13,324 nucleotides of DNA, from contig JAOUIC010000010.1 in assembly GCA_029884275.1 (NCBI GenBank), forward strand, positions 1 to 13,324. Direction: 5' to 3'. The stretch comes from Gemmatimonadota bacterium. GTDB taxonomy: Bacteria; Gemmatimonadota; Gemmatimonadetes; Gemmatimonadales; GWC2-71-9. This document shows, one piece after another, positions 13,012 to 13,324 of this stretch. A program made the position numbers and the translations under genes. The notes below the pieces were generated by a model, which did no database searches, was not told the origin of the DNA, and was given only the letters and a program-made list of their open reading frames with translations. The first letter of the stretch is position 1. Each line of letters begins with the position of its first letter.

Positions 13012-13324
13012 GTGCACCCCACCCGCGATCACCTCCTCCCTCCCGATCCCGACGCCTTCCGCCGCGCGGTCCACCCCCGGGGCCGGATCATCGTCATCGC
13101 CCCCACCCGCGCGGCCTGTGAGACCATCGAGCTTGGCCTGGGTCTAACCGGGATCGAGACCCTGCTCGACCGGGAGCACGGGGCCGAGATCCGCGCGCTC
13201 GCCGTGTCCGGCCGCGGCTTCGGCATCGTCGCCGGCACCGGCACCGGCAAGACTCTCGCGATCCGCCCCATCGCCGAGTCCATCCTGCAGGTTCCGCTTC
13301 AGGTCGGTGTGGTGAACCGCGAGC
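13012..13324 (+). CDS. N-terminal part of a P-loop NTPase, probably a DEAD/DEAH-type helicase
   Basis: The frame is open from here to the right edge (104 codons seen). Seen: RIIVIAPTRAACETIELGL, then a textbook Walker A loop AGTGTGKT (residues 74-81) followed by LAIRPIAESIL, an arrangement typical of superfamily 2 helicases; the DEAD/DEAH and helicase C-terminal motifs would lie beyond the window. The start is uncertain. GTG 13012 has TACATT (13001-13006) five bases before it and no spaced ribosome site, which would suit a leaderless message. An in-frame GTG at 12985 has GGAGG at 12970-12974. It follows the small secreted gene by only 44 bases but shares no obvious function with it. Confidence 0.6.
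   Translation, partial: MHPTRDHLLPPDPDAFRRAVHPRGRIIVIAPTRAACETIELGLGLTGIETLLDREHGAEIRALAVSGRGFGIVAGTGTGKTLAIRPIAESILQVPLQVGVVNRE

Overview
High-GC bacterial DNA with two unrelated blocks and short secreted-protein genes around them. The left half (about 1-7050) is a tetrahydromethanopterin/methylofuran (H4MPT/MYFR) one-carbon oxidation island. The right half (about 7900-12350) is a surface-fibre operon of chaperone-usher type that uses DUF4402 subunits. The organism looks like a Gram-negative methylotroph or formaldehyde oxidiser. Signal peptides ending in Ala-Gln (AEAQ, VGAQ, ITAQ), the DUF4402 subunits and the base composition suggest Gemmatimonadota or a neighbouring deep phylum. That placement is an inference and no marker gene in the window confirms it.

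C1 island: fhcB (minus, cut by the left edge) is divergent from a tightly overlapping plus-strand operon of an ATP-grasp ligase, a second MfnD-like ATP-grasp ligase and an MfnF-like protein. Together these look like methylofuran assembly. Converging on that operon from the right is a minus-strand operon fae - mtdB - DUF1464. Fae condenses formaldehyde with H4MPT, MtdB oxidises methylene-H4MPT, and the FhcABCD complex, of which FhcB is one subunit, moves the formyl group to methylofuran and releases formate. Mch, FhcA/C/D and the pterin biosynthesis genes are not in the window. A strong two-tier hairpin sits between fae and mtdB.

Middle: a 360-bp divergent region (7050-7409) holds a candidate fae promoter. 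Next come a small histidine-rich secreted protein (7410-7769), a structured 3' region and a good intrinsic terminator (7859-7886).

Fibre operon (minus strand, transcribed from 12352 down to 7901): DUF4402 subunit 1, an intergenic hairpin, DUF4402 subunit 2, a PapD-like chaperone with an apparent CTG start overlapping the previous stop, and an 856-residue usher-like outer-membrane protein carrying two extra C-terminal immunoglobulin-like domains. Upstream is a candidate sigma-54 promoter. Divergent from it is a small secreted protein of unknown function (12569-12967), followed by the start of a P-loop, probably helicase, gene that runs off the right edge. I saw no tRNA, rRNA, CRISPR or mobile element.
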